Made by a program: the position numbers and the translations under genes | Notes under the pieces: generated by a model | Seen by the model: only the letters and a program-made list of their open reading frames with translations | Databases searched by the model: none | What the model was told of the DNA's origin: nothing | In this document: positions 50,701-57,675 of the stretch, in pieces | Layout of the letters: every line of letters begins with the position of its first letter | Position numbering within the stretch: position 1 is the stretch's first letter | From: Nephrocerus scutellatus | Lineage: Eukaryota; Arthropoda; Insecta; Diptera; Pipunculidae | DNA: 64,000 bases | Reading direction: 5' to 3' | Assembly (NCBI GenBank): GCA_947095585.1 | Contig: OX352761.1 | Coordinates: forward strand, 33,137,777 to 33,201,776

Positions 50701-53700
50701 ATGCCATTCATGTCAAAACATTGCTGCTCCCGAGAATCCAATGAACCGGGTGGGCAATTATGTGTGTTGCAAGATCTATATTTCTTTCGGCTCCCCGCAC
50801 AGTATTTTCCACCATTTTGAGGAAGTGGATTGTTACATTCTCTTTGGGATTCCTGCACACCTCCACCGCATGTCATACTACACGGTGTAAAAGAGCTCCA
50901 CGGACCCCATCCTCCATTTACAGCCTGGCGCGTGGTTCCCTCACGTGGTACGCATTCGCCCTTTTGACACCAATACTTTTTATTCCTACATGGTGTCCCA
51001 TTAGCCCAAGGCAGGTTACTTGATCGGCAATCAGATAAATTGTCTTGGGTCTTACACCAAAGACGTTTGCAGTCCTGTACTTGAAATTTCCAAAAAAAAA
51101 TTAGTAAGTTCTTTTAAGTTCTGAAAACGACATATGTACAACAACGTACGTAAAATAATGTAATAACACGCATGTTCGGGTGTGCAGCGTCATAGGAGAG
51201 GAAAATAGTAGGTAGTCATAAATTTTAAATTTCTATCGCGTATTCGTATACAATACGTATACTCAAGGAAAATAAAACAACCCATGATAAAACAACCCAT
51301 AAAAATCAAAAATTTTCGTGTAAATTCTCTAATCGGGGATACACAATGTGCAGTTTAAATAAAATCGTGTAAATTTTGTAAAATTTTTGTTAGAGAGCCC
51401 ACCGACCCCGAGGACCGATCACTCTCAAATTTTAATAGAAAGTGCTTTCACCGGAAATACACATGTCTGCAAGGTTTAAATAAAATCGGGCGTTGGTAAG
51501 TTGGTTAAAAATTTATCGCAAGATTTCATGATAGACAGACAAACACACGGGCACGCAAAGTTAATATAGAGAATTTAAAAATGAAAAACATTTATTCTGA
51601 ACCTAATCTAACATTAAAAACACGCTTTATTTAAAAAGGATTAAGATATTGTAAGGCAGAATCATTATTCTCGAGGTAATGTTTTACCTTTTAAAACTTA
51701 TACTTTCGCAAATGTTTAACAACGAGTTTTGCCCCTTTTTCAACACATCGAATGAACGGGTACATTTACACACCGGAGCTTCGTAATACTTAATGACTCT
51801 TTCCTTTTAGTTTTACAAATTGACCTAAACATTTCATCTGACTATTCAAAACATCAAATCAGCACCTCAAGATGTGGGTATATCATTTCAAAATTGTAAA
51901 ACCAATTTCACATATTGAAAAATCACTTACCCCTTCGATGAAGCAGTATTTGGAATGATCGCCATGTATAAGGCGACATTGCTGATCCAAAGAGTACAGC
52001 TCTCCAGGCAGTTTCCCACTAAAGTTAGCAACATACTCTTGGTGGGTGTCTTCCAAACACGAAGTGTCTTCTTTTCTTTTAAGGAAAGTGGAACAATAAA
52101 TTAAATCTGAAGTATTTCAATTTATCTTATAACATACTCTAGAAATTCCGAGACATAATGTCGTGAACAATCCGACCAGGACCATGGATGGATATCGTCA
52201 CCCATTATGCTGGACATTATGTGTAAATTACTTTTAGTTCCAGCTTGTTTAAAACTTTGGCATCTGGTATCATCGTCATGAGGCATATTTAATCTAAAGG
52301 ACCAAATATAATAAATATTTGAGTAGAAAATTTCAAATAGGGAATGCTTTTGATGACATTTGCAAGCATCAAAGAAAAATTACTTCGATTAGTTGTTTTG
52401 AAAAAGTAATACTCACATATGACCAAGCTCATGTGCAATTGTGAACGCTGCGGGAAGTCCATTGTCCTGCACAATCGAACAGGAATACTTTTTACACACA
52501 GTACCCAACTCGGCCAAACCAAGAGTATCACATTTAGTTTCTCGCTCGTTACGGCAAATTTGGTCTCTGTTTATAAGAAAGTTAATAATTTATATTAAAT
52601 TTATAAGTGTATATAAAGTTAATAATTTATAATAAAATTATAACTTTTGCATTATCAAACCTGGTTAACATTATCGCTGTATCATAGTGGTAGCCGCGTT
52701 TTTCCAAAAACGAACAAAAATGCTTTAACAATTGCGATGCTGAAATGGCTATAAAAATTGACGCTTGATTTTAAATATTACCTGGTATATGAATACGTGT
52801 GTATGTTTATGTACGAGTATATACTATTTGTTTGTTTTTTTTTTAAATTTCTATTCCTTACTTACTTTTTTCATTTCTATTCCTTCTGGACGTAACTATA
52901 TCATCCTTAAGAATTAAAATGTTTGCCACTGATATATAAATTGAATTCCCAATACTTGCATCGGAAAAAATATTAGAGACCTTAGTTTATGAAAAGGAAA
53001 AAATGCTGATTATTTAAGATTAGATATAGCTAAAAAACTAAATTGACCTACTATTGATATCAGGGTGAGAATGTACGATTTGAGATCCTCCTTGTGAAAT
53101 TCGCTCATTGTTCTGTCAACCGCTACTAATACCTCCATTGTGAATAAATGTTTATCAACATAGTTTCGTTTTTTTCTCAACAATTTTGTAAATACGCTCT
53201 GTTCTAGTAAATTCAAATCCATATCAAGATTTCCTAGAAATATAAATATATTACATAGATTCCGATGAATCAATCTCAATTTTCCTTACCGGCTACAGAA
53301 TGTTGCACATGCTTTTTGGAATGCCTCCAAACCTTGTGCAACATATGTGATTCATCATCTGTCGCATTCACTGGCTGTATCAAAAGGGATCCAAATCCAG
53401 TTTTAATGTACCCCGTCTATTAGGTGATTATATATAATTGATAGTAAAGCAAATGGTATTTCTAAAAAAAACTTTTTAGTACCATTCCATTGCACAAAGA
53501 TACAGCTACGGCGGATTCCTCGTCACCTTGCACGTATCCTTTATAGTAGCATCCTAAATAGTGTCCATCAGCACCTTGAATTTCGGTTTGGTTATTCAAA
53601 ATTCGTATGACCTTTTAAGAAAAATTAATTATTAAAAAAAAAGAAAATCAGAAATGCAAAATTTGATAAATCGATGCAACGGACGACCAACACGTCTATA

Positions 53701-56700
53701 CGTATTTCCTTAGTTATCCCATCACTTCCTAGATAACTATCTATTGTTTACAAGACCACCAAAATGAAGCAATCATCAGATTGTTTCGTTTATTTAATAC
53801 AAAGCTGGTCCCACATCTAAGATGATCGGACAAAAACAGATCTACTCAATGTTGTATGTCGTGGGAGCTGTTCTGATAGACAATTCTCGCGATTGAGTAA
53901 GTCGAAAGACAGGTGGTGAAGTTTTTGGTATTTGATGGTCTTAGATTGGGGGTTGGGATGGGGTTATTGTGGTTAGAACTAGGAACTCTAGTATTAATAC
54001 AATCTTCTATTTATATAAAAATGAAATTGTGTTTGTATGTTATTAACAACAACTCACATTTATTAACCATTTAAAAAAAAGTCAATGTAAATTAATGGCA
54101 ATTGGGGAAAGGTTATAGGCTATAGTAAAATCAACCCGGCGCTGTTTAGAGGAAGGCGGGGCAAAATGTAAAGTATTAAAATCAATTATGTATATATTAA
54201 AGTGAAACTGTTTGCATGTATGTATCTAAGGTCTAAGCTATAGCCTGCCAAACCCTTCAACCGAGTTCGTTTAATCTTAGCGTAGAGGTTTTATACCATT
54301 ATGAGCAAATTTCCAACATAATATTGGAAGTAGTCGGTCTCCTGAATAAAGGCTCAATTGTTTTTACAAATCTCATGTTTTAATGAATTTTTAAGAATTT
54401 TAATGCCTGTTTGGCATTCAAAGAAAAAAGACCGCCATATTTTAGAAGTTGTTTAGTGGGCTCTCTCTTATACTTATTTTTTGCTAAATCTTATGATTTT
54501 CATAAATTTTCATAAATTGTCCAGAATTTTTAAATTTTGCATGCGAAACATGAACCTGTCAAATTTGGGAACAGGCTGGACACCTGCGTATTCATGTGTG
54601 TGGGTTGCAAAGATCTCCAGAACAGCTAGCGTTTTATAAAATCTAAATATATTTATTTGTATATTATCTTTCTTTTCTTTTATCAGCATATCACGTTGCA
54701 TTTATGTTGTATGAGAGTGAATAGTACCTCAATTGCATAAAAAAAGTAATGGCAATGGCGAGCAATCCCAACAACTTTTCTAACTTTTTTGTGTCGCTGC
54801 AAGCAAACGGTTTGCTCCTAATAATTTCCACGAGATCTTTTTAATTTACCCAGCGTGATTGCTTTACATAGACTGACTGCACCCGCGAATTAGTTCCAAA
54901 TCGAAAAATTATGGCGGCAAAAGAATGACTCACCCCCAAAATCACTGTTACCATTTTTGGCACAGTCGCCGTTAAGATATAAACAACTAGATTGATGATG
55001 CATTGAATTAGAACGCTTCCAAGGCCCAAGGCTGTCTTCTGTCTTCAAAGCGTAATCTAATCCCCCTACTTTTATCCATGAATTGATCTTGCACCCAAAG
55101 AAACTGAAAAAACTGAAAGCTTCGTTAAAACGACCACATATTCTCCATCGCTAAGAATGCTGCGAAATGTTTGGTAGCCTAAAATGGTGCAAGATGTACT
55201 TCACTCCCTCAGACCTGGCTACTACTTACAAGGCATATAAAGGCATATATTTGCCCTAAACTTGAATACAACTATTTTATATTGGCAGGTGCCCCCAAGA
55301 CTACATGACATCTACTTGACAGAATTCAGAACCGCGCGATAAAACTTATTCGTGACGTAAATATAGCGAATTAGGCCTATCTTCGGACGTACTAACCAAT
55401 TCAGAGATCCCTTTTTTAGCCGTACTATAGTTATGTGGAATGAATAGCCCGACTCTGTGTTTCCGCATTTGTGTGATCTGCAGTCATGACACATGTGCAT
55501 AGACATCTCATCTTTTTCCCTTCTAATTTACTAACGCCCACGCTGTGCTTAGTATTATAAGGTGCAAATCCCTTGAGCGTTTTATAAAAAAATATCATAA
55601 CAAGGTTTTTATTACCAGTATGTCGAAGCCCAATTAAATCTTTGACATAATTAGTAGCCTGAAACACCGAAGCACTTTAATACTTTAGCTTGTCGAAATT
55701 GTATATTTGAGGTGTATACAAATATAGTAAAAACTTATGTGAGAAATATAAGAAACTTTGAAATGACAAATTCCGTACCCGAAAAGTTTTGGGCGCAACA
55801 AACGATGTGTCCTGATGCAGAACCAAATGTAATTGATGTCCGAAGACATTAATCGTGTATTCCGGATGTGGATCCCAAATTTGACTCGATTTGCTTCGAA
55901 AGTTTCCCGTAACACTAAATGATGAAATGTAATCTGAAATAGTAAGAATGTAATAAGGTTTCCAGTAGTACAAAACGTTATAAACAATTCACTACCTTTT
56001 TGGTTTTTATTTTTTCTTTTTGACTCGTACAGCAAATCATCAGCGTTCAATGAAAAATTGTGAACTTTAATCGGCTTAACATATTCGATAGTTATTTCAT
56101 CTGAAGTACTGTTGTTTATATTGAAAATTTCGTTTTCAATTTCATCTAAAAAAATTGATTGTGCTAGTTGTCTTTTCACTCATTACTCATTACACAAGAA
56201 ACAGCGTTAAAAATTAAATAGAATATAGCTATATCATAAAGATAATCATATAACAAAATAATTACAGAAAGCAAAGATAAGATGAAATTGTGTCATGTAT
56301 ACGAATGGAAAAAGACTACTCAAAATTTGTGCAATTAAAGAGCTTGGGTTAAGTTTGTGTTTCGGCTCTACAAGAATCAGTTTTTAATTTTAGGTTCTAT
56401 GTACAAGTGTTCCAAAGTAATATTTTACACTTTTAAAAATTTAGCATTGTCTGTTTAGTTGCAGTAATAAGACAGTAAAGCACAGCTTCTTAGCTCGCAA
56501 TATGGATAGTTATAGTTCAGTCTAAAGACTGAATTAGTTTAAAAGAATTTTATTTTCATGAAAAAATCCTGTTTTTATACTTTTCCTTCTAAAAAAATAT
56601 CACAAATTTACGTCATCGCAATTGTTTCAAAACAAGTCCCATCAAGTTCTAATTGGTAGAAGTCGATATATACGAGTGGACAAACAGACAAACTAACAAA

Positions 56701-57068
56701 CTAACGCACACTGAAAAAAATCCTTTGCGTTGATTATTAGGTCCGCGCTCGAGGTCGCAATCAATTCACAAATAAATGAAATTAATCCATCTAACTGATA
56801 AATGCTAAATTAAGATGTAGATAGGCCAAATGATAGGGAAAGAACAAGGATTAGTTATTTAGGAATTATAGTTGCGTTACATACCTTGATTACTCCAATC
56901 AACAACACTTAATGTGTGGTTCACTATGTGTGTCCCGACATCATTTGCAATTTGAGCATCTCTGTTACGGTTGCCAATTGGTAAGCAAAGGAATAAAATT
57001 AATCCCAAAAAGAACACGATTGATGTGGTTAATATCAATAATACATTTTGCTTCCTATGGGTTGACAT
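26628..57068 (-). CDS. AdamTS-A: ADAMTS metalloprotease with GON domain (AdamTS-A/GON-1 type), 23 coding exons
   Basis: Secreted zinc protease of the extracellular matrix, complete at 1484 aa. Coding exons: 57068-56885, 56145-55996, 55933-55779, 53611-53483, 53416-53290, 53233-53052, 52980-52866, 52748-52661, 52566-52417, 52293-52138, 52075-51931, 51074-50645, 48290-48111, 48055-47924, 46615-46562, 46501-46329, 45310-45036, 40956-40755, 40613-40440, 40375-40196, 40108-39749, 39669-39055, 26726-26628. All junctions keep frame, have GT..AG ends and sum to 4455 nt. Order: hydrophobic segment, prodomain, protease, disintegrin-like, TSR1, Cys-rich, spacer, seven more TSRs, GON. The GON domain and domain order place it with ADAMTS9/20 and C. 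elegans GON-1, which act in cell migration. The orthologue name is inferred. Exon 17's acceptor is the weakest junction. Confidence 0.93.
26980..27660 (-). mobile_element. Internally deleted mariner element
   Basis: Terminal inverted repeats of about 27 bp (TACGAGGGTGGGTCAATAAG on the left, its near-perfect complement on the right), with TA at both outer edges. The - strand frame 27572-27291 keeps the HTH-to-catalytic linker ([14 protein letters not shown]) and [13 protein letters not shown], then runs out of frame. The N-terminal part is missing, so it is non-autonomous. Confidence 0.85.
27690..28045. repeat. Relic of the 45.7-kb fold-back element
   Basis: 'aaggaaatctactttaaagc' followed by GGCCATTTAACTTTT, and downstream 'ataaataataaagaaataat', match the right half of the element at 45704-46150 with substitutions. 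The left arm is not convincing. Confidence 0.45.
28060..32080 (+). mobile_element. LOA/R1-type LINE, degenerate, in the last AdamTS intron
   Basis: ORF1-like wording ([17 protein letters not shown]) lies near 28760. RT blocks follow: [20 protein letters not shown] with [20 protein letters not shown] (30705-30980), then a C-terminal frame, [16 protein letters not shown] near 31110, and [20 protein letters not shown] near 31280-31345. The post-RT part includes [14 protein letters not shown] near 31820. Frames are broken throughout. It lies antisense to AdamTS. Relation to the 21130-22730 fragment is likely at group level only. Confidence 0.65.
28267..28674 (+). repeat. Perfect 204-bp tandem duplication
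   Basis: The block starting GGGGAGCCGCAAGG at 28267 is repeated from 28471, with no difference that I can find across the 204 bp. It lies in the ORF1 region of a heavily decayed LINE. Confidence 0.85.
32251..33143 (+). mobile_element. Deleted mariner element, second copy
   Basis: Same inverted repeats as 26980-27660 (TACGAGAGTGGGTCAATAAG at the left, 'ggacttattgacccaccttc' at the right), with TA at each edge, inserted in the TA of the monomer word GGAGATACACAT. It encodes an N-terminal piece (32380-32709), the [19 protein letters not shown] block, and [17 protein letters not shown] (near 32870) with the first catalytic Asp. The middle and the end are joined by a deletion near 32950. Confidence 0.85.
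33394..33634 (-). repeat. Copia 3' LTR
   Basis: Near-copy of 37754-38003. On the - strand it begins TGTTATAAATTTAATATTG. The polypurine tract GAGTGAGGG lies immediately before it (33635-33643). Confidence 0.92.
33795..37475 (-). pseudogene. Copia gag-pol, broken by several frameshifts and stops
   Basis: Gag is 37475-36798 (225 codons, start [13 protein letters not shown]); its zinc knuckle is cut off by a deletion near 36845. Protease is next, with DSGA at 36798-36787 and a TGA stop at 36627-36625. Integrase has the zinc-finger part (LGHIN..., [14 protein letters not shown]), then [16 protein letters not shown] and AERTNR for the three acidic residues, spread over 36600-35642 with stops near 36065. 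RT is 35493-34447 (IYVDDFLIF with the catalytic YVDD). RNase H is 34505-33795 ([10 protein letters not shown]). The fragments are long, but gag-protease, integrase and RT-RNase H joins are all interrupted, so it cannot move on its own. Confidence 0.9.
37531..37680 (-). repeat. Five exact-length 30-bp tandem repeats in the copia leader
   Basis: Units at 37531, 37561, 37591, 37621 and 37651, each ending ACACGAATTT on the + strand and containing TTATCGCGAC or TATCGCGAC. They lie between the primer site and the gag start. Confidence 0.95.
37736..37753 (-). other. Copia primer-binding site
   Basis: On the - strand GGTTATATGGGCCCAGAG follows the 5' LTR directly. It resembles the copia primer site, which pairs with an internal part of initiator tRNA-Met (half-tRNA priming). 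Confidence 0.7.
37754..38003 (-). repeat. Copia 5' LTR
   Basis: 250 bp with TG..CA ends, near-copy of 33394-33634. It has a 9-bp repeat expansion (TTGGCAAATTGGCAA) absent from the other LTR. Confidence 0.92.
38290..38380. repeat. Terminal relic of a fold-back family
   Basis: 'aatcaccaaaatatttgttt' and 'tttgaggtcggggctatttc' resemble the right end of the 45704-46150 element ('aatcgccaaattatgttttt', 'gaggtaggagctatatcaca'). Confidence 0.35.
38440..38660. repeat. Two diverged tandem units of about 130 bp
   Basis: 'aaatttcagccctctaggtt' near 38452 recurs as 'aaatttcagctctctaggtc' near 38590, each followed by GTGCGGAA/GTGTGGAA, a GTTTAAAATGGACC-like stretch and CTCAAAA. They lie in the AdamTS last intron. 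The family is unknown to me. Confidence 0.55.
39055..45310 (-). CDS. AdamTS-A: AdamTS exons 17-22: seven C-terminal TSRs and most of the GON domain
   Basis: TSR2 is in exon 17 ([15 protein letters not shown]), TSR3 spans exons 17/18 ([10 protein letters not shown]), TSR4 18/19 ([11 protein letters not shown]), TSR5 19/20 ([11 protein letters not shown]), TSR6 20/21 ([11 protein letters not shown]), TSR7 is in exon 21 (WSSCLANC) and TSR8 is 21/22 ([12 protein letters not shown]). Three introns sit at the same place, phase 0 just before the first TSR cysteine. Exon 22 then enters the GON domain: [25 protein letters not shown] and [20 protein letters not shown]. The exon 17-18 intron (4.1 kb) holds an intact mariner-like element. 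Confidence 0.9.
41190..41640 (+). mobile_element. Helentron/DINE-like element
   Basis: Starts TTCTCTATATAAACGG, then GTTTGTTTGTTTGTCC and 'cttgtgatacgtttttaatc', runs through about three monomers and ends in AATTTTAACTTTTATGGGTT plus a T-run. The GTTTGT start resembles the 5' ends of Helitron-type elements. It lies in the AdamTS exon 17-18 intron. A G-rich patch (41060-41100) precedes it. Confidence 0.6.
41930..42400 (-). pseudogene. RTE LINE C-terminal fragment
   Basis: On the - strand, [19 protein letters not shown] near 42390 corresponds to the YADD motif and the region after it. [20 protein letters not shown] near 42010 is the characteristic RTE C-terminal wording. The two are joined by a deletion. 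Confidence 0.6.
42600..43025. repeat. C/A-rich, G-poor tract
   Basis: About 420 bp, almost free of G on the + strand, with recurring words such as CCCTCAA, ACCAAAGACC and CTCCAAAGACTACC. Apparent proline/threonine-rich frames here follow from the composition and I do not call a gene. It lies inside an AdamTS intron. Confidence 0.6.
43478..44798 (+). mobile_element. Structurally intact mariner-like transposon
   Basis: About 1.3 kb with terminal inverted repeats AAAGGGTCCGCCA.. on the left and ..TGGCGGACCCTTT on the right, flanked by TA. It contains one unbroken transposase gene. Position of the outermost bases is uncertain by 1-3 bp because the two ends are not identical there. It lies in the AdamTS exon 17-18 intron, antisense to it. 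Confidence 0.88.
43597..44721 (+). CDS. Tc1/mariner-superfamily transposase, 374 aa
   Basis: Cuts and pastes its own element. The N-terminal helix-turn-helix region opens with [16 protein letters not shown]; a second DNA-binding part with [20 protein letters not shown] follows. Catalytic acids: Asp in IIFSDEAHF, Asp in [12 protein letters not shown], Asp in [18 protein letters not shown] count 36 residues between the second and third Asp, unlike the 34 of classical mariner. The frame is complete, with a normal 346-400 aa family length and no internal stop, so it may be active or recently active. Confidence 0.92.
   Translation: MVVYTLEQRWEILRHYFENHGNIAECVRKLRTDFGRREAPSAPYVRYLVKKVKETGILIDKPKREKPKTVRTPENIDAVAESVREAPSTSIHRRSQQLNISDTSLRRILHKDLGMMPYKVQLVQELKPTDHPMRFRFAEWACDRLTEDADFAKKIIFSDEAHFDLGGYVNKQNCRIWGTENPHAYIEKPVHPKRVTVWCGFWSRGIIGPFFFENEQGVAVTVNGDRYRAMLNEFLFTKIEEEDFGNIWFQQDGATCHTAEATLDVLRPVFEDRIISRRADVVWPPRSCDLTPLDYYLWGALKDKCYADKPETIDALKDNIREAIGEIQLHTIDNVLKNWTDRVGYCMASRGSHLNEIIFHCKPEGLYFQIKKEI
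45704..46150. repeat. Fold-back (long inverted repeat) element with a 54-bp perfect palindromic core
   Basis: The arm beginning CAAAAGTGAAATGGCCGCAC (45857) returns as its exact complement ending at about 45994, around a short AT loop (TTATTAATTAAAAGTTATTA). Outer ends are also inverted: 'gatataggtcctacctcata' (45708) and 'tgaggtaggagctatatcac' (46130). No coding capacity. It lies between AdamTS exons 16 and 17. Confidence 0.75.
46329..48290 (-). CDS. AdamTS-A: AdamTS exons 13-16: Cys-rich domain and spacer
   Basis: Exon 13 has the Cys-rich hallmark CKLYCR and [14 protein letters not shown]. Exon 14 begins [12 protein letters not shown], the conserved end of that domain. Exons 14-16 make the Cys-poor spacer, with [18 protein letters not shown] and then [20 protein letters not shown]; the ending [14 protein letters not shown] matches the typical spacer wording. 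The exon 12-13 intron (50644-48291) contains LINE and Helitron relics; the exon 14-15 intron contains a Helentron-like repeat. Confidence 0.9.
46648..46870 (+). repeat. Unclassified dispersed repeat, copy 1
   Basis: Shares with the reverse complement of 56545-56770 the words GGTAATAATCAGGGCAATGG, GTCCACTCGCATATCTCGAC, AATTTGATGGGGCATGTTTT and AACAATTG in the same order. It lies in the AdamTS exon 14-15 intron. Confidence 0.6.
46960..47690 (+). mobile_element. Helentron/DINE-like element
   Basis: Five to six monomers in the reverse orientation to the 23060 array ('attagcccgatttcttcaaa', 'gtgaacgggccctgaggccc'), ending in AATTTTAATTTTTATGGATTG plus T-run near 47690. The opposite end is not seen. 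It lies in the intron between AdamTS exons 14 and 15. Confidence 0.6.
48360..48868 (+). mobile_element. Helitron remnant with Pif1-type helicase C-terminus
   Basis: Starts with an AT microsatellite (TCTATATATATATATATAAA near 48380) followed by GTTTGTTTGTGCC, as in many Helitron 5' ends. Then helicase wording in 48603-48785 ([21 protein letters not shown]) and [20 protein letters not shown] at 48810-48867, characteristic of the Pif1 helicase C-terminal part in Helitrons. It is joined directly to a Jockey-group fragment. Confidence 0.65.
48869..50175 (+). mobile_element. Two rearranged Jockey-group LINE fragments
   Basis: Piece 1 (48869-49785) starts at QRSTGDLM, skips part of the palm, continues with [18 protein letters not shown] wording and [20 protein letters not shown], and ends at the family C-terminus near 49770. 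Piece 2 (49790-50175) then starts again at [20 protein letters not shown], goes through [20 protein letters not shown] and stops at [10 protein letters not shown] wording. The order shows two insertions or a tandem rearrangement. It lies in the AdamTS exon 12-13 intron. Confidence 0.65.
50645..52075 (-). CDS. AdamTS-A: AdamTS exons 11-12: disintegrin-like region and TSR1
   Basis: Exon 11 has the disintegrin-like start [17 protein letters not shown]. Exon 12 (430 nt) has DCKRLWC, then GTPC and [10 protein letters not shown], then TSR1 from residue 583: [20 protein letters not shown], with the WxxW and CSxTCG signature for C-mannosylation and O-fucosylation. It ends in the Cys-rich start (SWIPKYG). 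The donor is T/GTAAGTA at 50645; the later GTAAAA would put the next exon out of frame. The 856-bp intron between them holds a Helentron-like repeat. Confidence 0.9.
51270..51590 (-). mobile_element. Short complete Helentron/DINE-like element
   Basis: The clearest complete copy: it starts 'aacaacccataaaaatcaaa', has TAAATTCTCTA at 51321-51331, about two monomers, then GACAGACAAACACACGGGCA and TAGAGAATTTA at 51567-51577. The two 11-mers are exact inverted repeats. It lies in the AdamTS exon 11-12 intron. Confidence 0.7.
52138..53233 (-). CDS. AdamTS-A: AdamTS exons 6-10: furin site and catalytic domain
   Basis: Exon 6 contains RKKR (residues 268-271), a proprotein-convertase site, just before the catalytic domain begins with [15 protein letters not shown]. 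The zinc motif HELGHILNMPHDD is split between exon 9 (HELGH plus two bases of the Ile codon) and exon 10. The zinc ligands are His 422, 426 and 432 and the general base is Glu 423. Asn instead of Gly at the third motif position is normal in ADAMTS. A Met-turn candidate (HIMSSIMG) follows near residue 453. No catalytic residue is missing, so an active protease is expected. Confidence 0.92.
53233..53611 (-). CDS. AdamTS-A: AdamTS exons 4-5: prodomain
   Basis: Exon 4 carries [20 protein letters not shown], with the conserved 'C-Y-x-G-x-V' found in ADAM/ADAMTS prodomains that keep the enzyme latent. Exon 5 ([15 protein letters not shown]) continues it and ends in phase 1, joining exon 6. Introns here are 57-66 bp, typical fly size. 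Confidence 0.88.
53620..55000. other. AdamTS exon 3-4 intron, mostly unassigned
   Basis: No gene found. Two stretches (53995-54050 and 54185-54240) have TATATAAA..TGAAA(C)TG(T)GTTTG-type wording reminiscent of Helitron 5' starts, too short to call. Confidence 0.35.
55005..55590 (+). mobile_element. Jockey-group LINE 3' fragment
   Basis: Reads [46 protein letters not shown] and the family 3' end ('gcaaatcccttgagcgtttt' then ATAAAAAAA). Internally deleted; 5' truncated. It lies in the AdamTS exon 3-4 intron. Confidence 0.7.
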
Positions 57069-57128
57069 ATTCGTATTATTGCATTCAACCTTCCAAGACT
57101 CCCACTCATAAGTTTTATTTAGTACAAA
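55779..57128 (-). CDS. AdamTS-A: AdamTS exons 1-3: N-terminus and start of prodomain
   Basis: Exon 1 begins at an acceptor (TTTTCCAG, exon from 57128), so at least one upstream non-coding exon is missing from this annotation. The first suitable ATG (57068) is followed by a hydrophobic stretch, residues 8-31 ([20 protein letters not shown]), a signal peptide or signal anchor. The frame is also open from 57128 to the ATG, so an earlier start in another exon cannot be excluded. Exon 2 is acidic and Asn-rich. Exon 3 has prodomain wording [20 protein letters not shown]. Confidence 0.8.
56545..56770 (-). repeat. Unclassified dispersed repeat, copy 2
   Basis: Inverted relative of 46648-46870; contains a GTTTGTCTGTTTGTCC stretch on the - strand. 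It lies in the AdamTS exon 1-2 intron. Confidence 0.55.
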
Positions 57129-57179
57129 CTGGAAAACGAAGAAATATAAAAAGTACATTAATGAAATTTTAATACATTA

Positions 57180-57675
57180 ACAGAAATATACGAGTAATAT
57201 ACAGACCCAAAAAAATCTTTGTTTCTGAATCTGTTTGTGTAGATATTTAGAAATTAAAAGCGAACAAAATTCATCTAAATACCTTAATTTAGAAAATTAG
57301 AAAATGTTGCGAAGTCTCCAATCTCGTCGAACATAACCAATTTTGTTTTAAAGCACAACATTCTACCTTACATCCCCTGCATAGACACAACACAAAAGAA
57401 GTTACTTTCGCCTGCCTCTTACAGGCTGGGAAAGCTTTCAACAGTGTCTGGACTGGTGGAAGTGCGATCAAACCTCCACGTGGTGGCCGCCGGTAATTTT
57501 CCTCCAAATACAGGAAAAGCTAAATGATCGGGCTAGTGCCTCTAAAGTAAGGTTGTGCGGGAGGCCAATAACCTCGCCCGTAAAAAAACGTTCATTACGG
57601 AACCCGTAACAGCCCCCCCCCCCCCTCATCAACCTGGGATATACTCATAAACGACGACGACCACGGCAGCGAAAA
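57180..57675. other. Upstream of AdamTS exon 1; no gene recognised
   Basis: A C-run (57606-57625) and short chance frames. The promoter and any 5'-UTR exon of AdamTS could lie here or beyond the LINE cluster. Confidence 0.4.
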
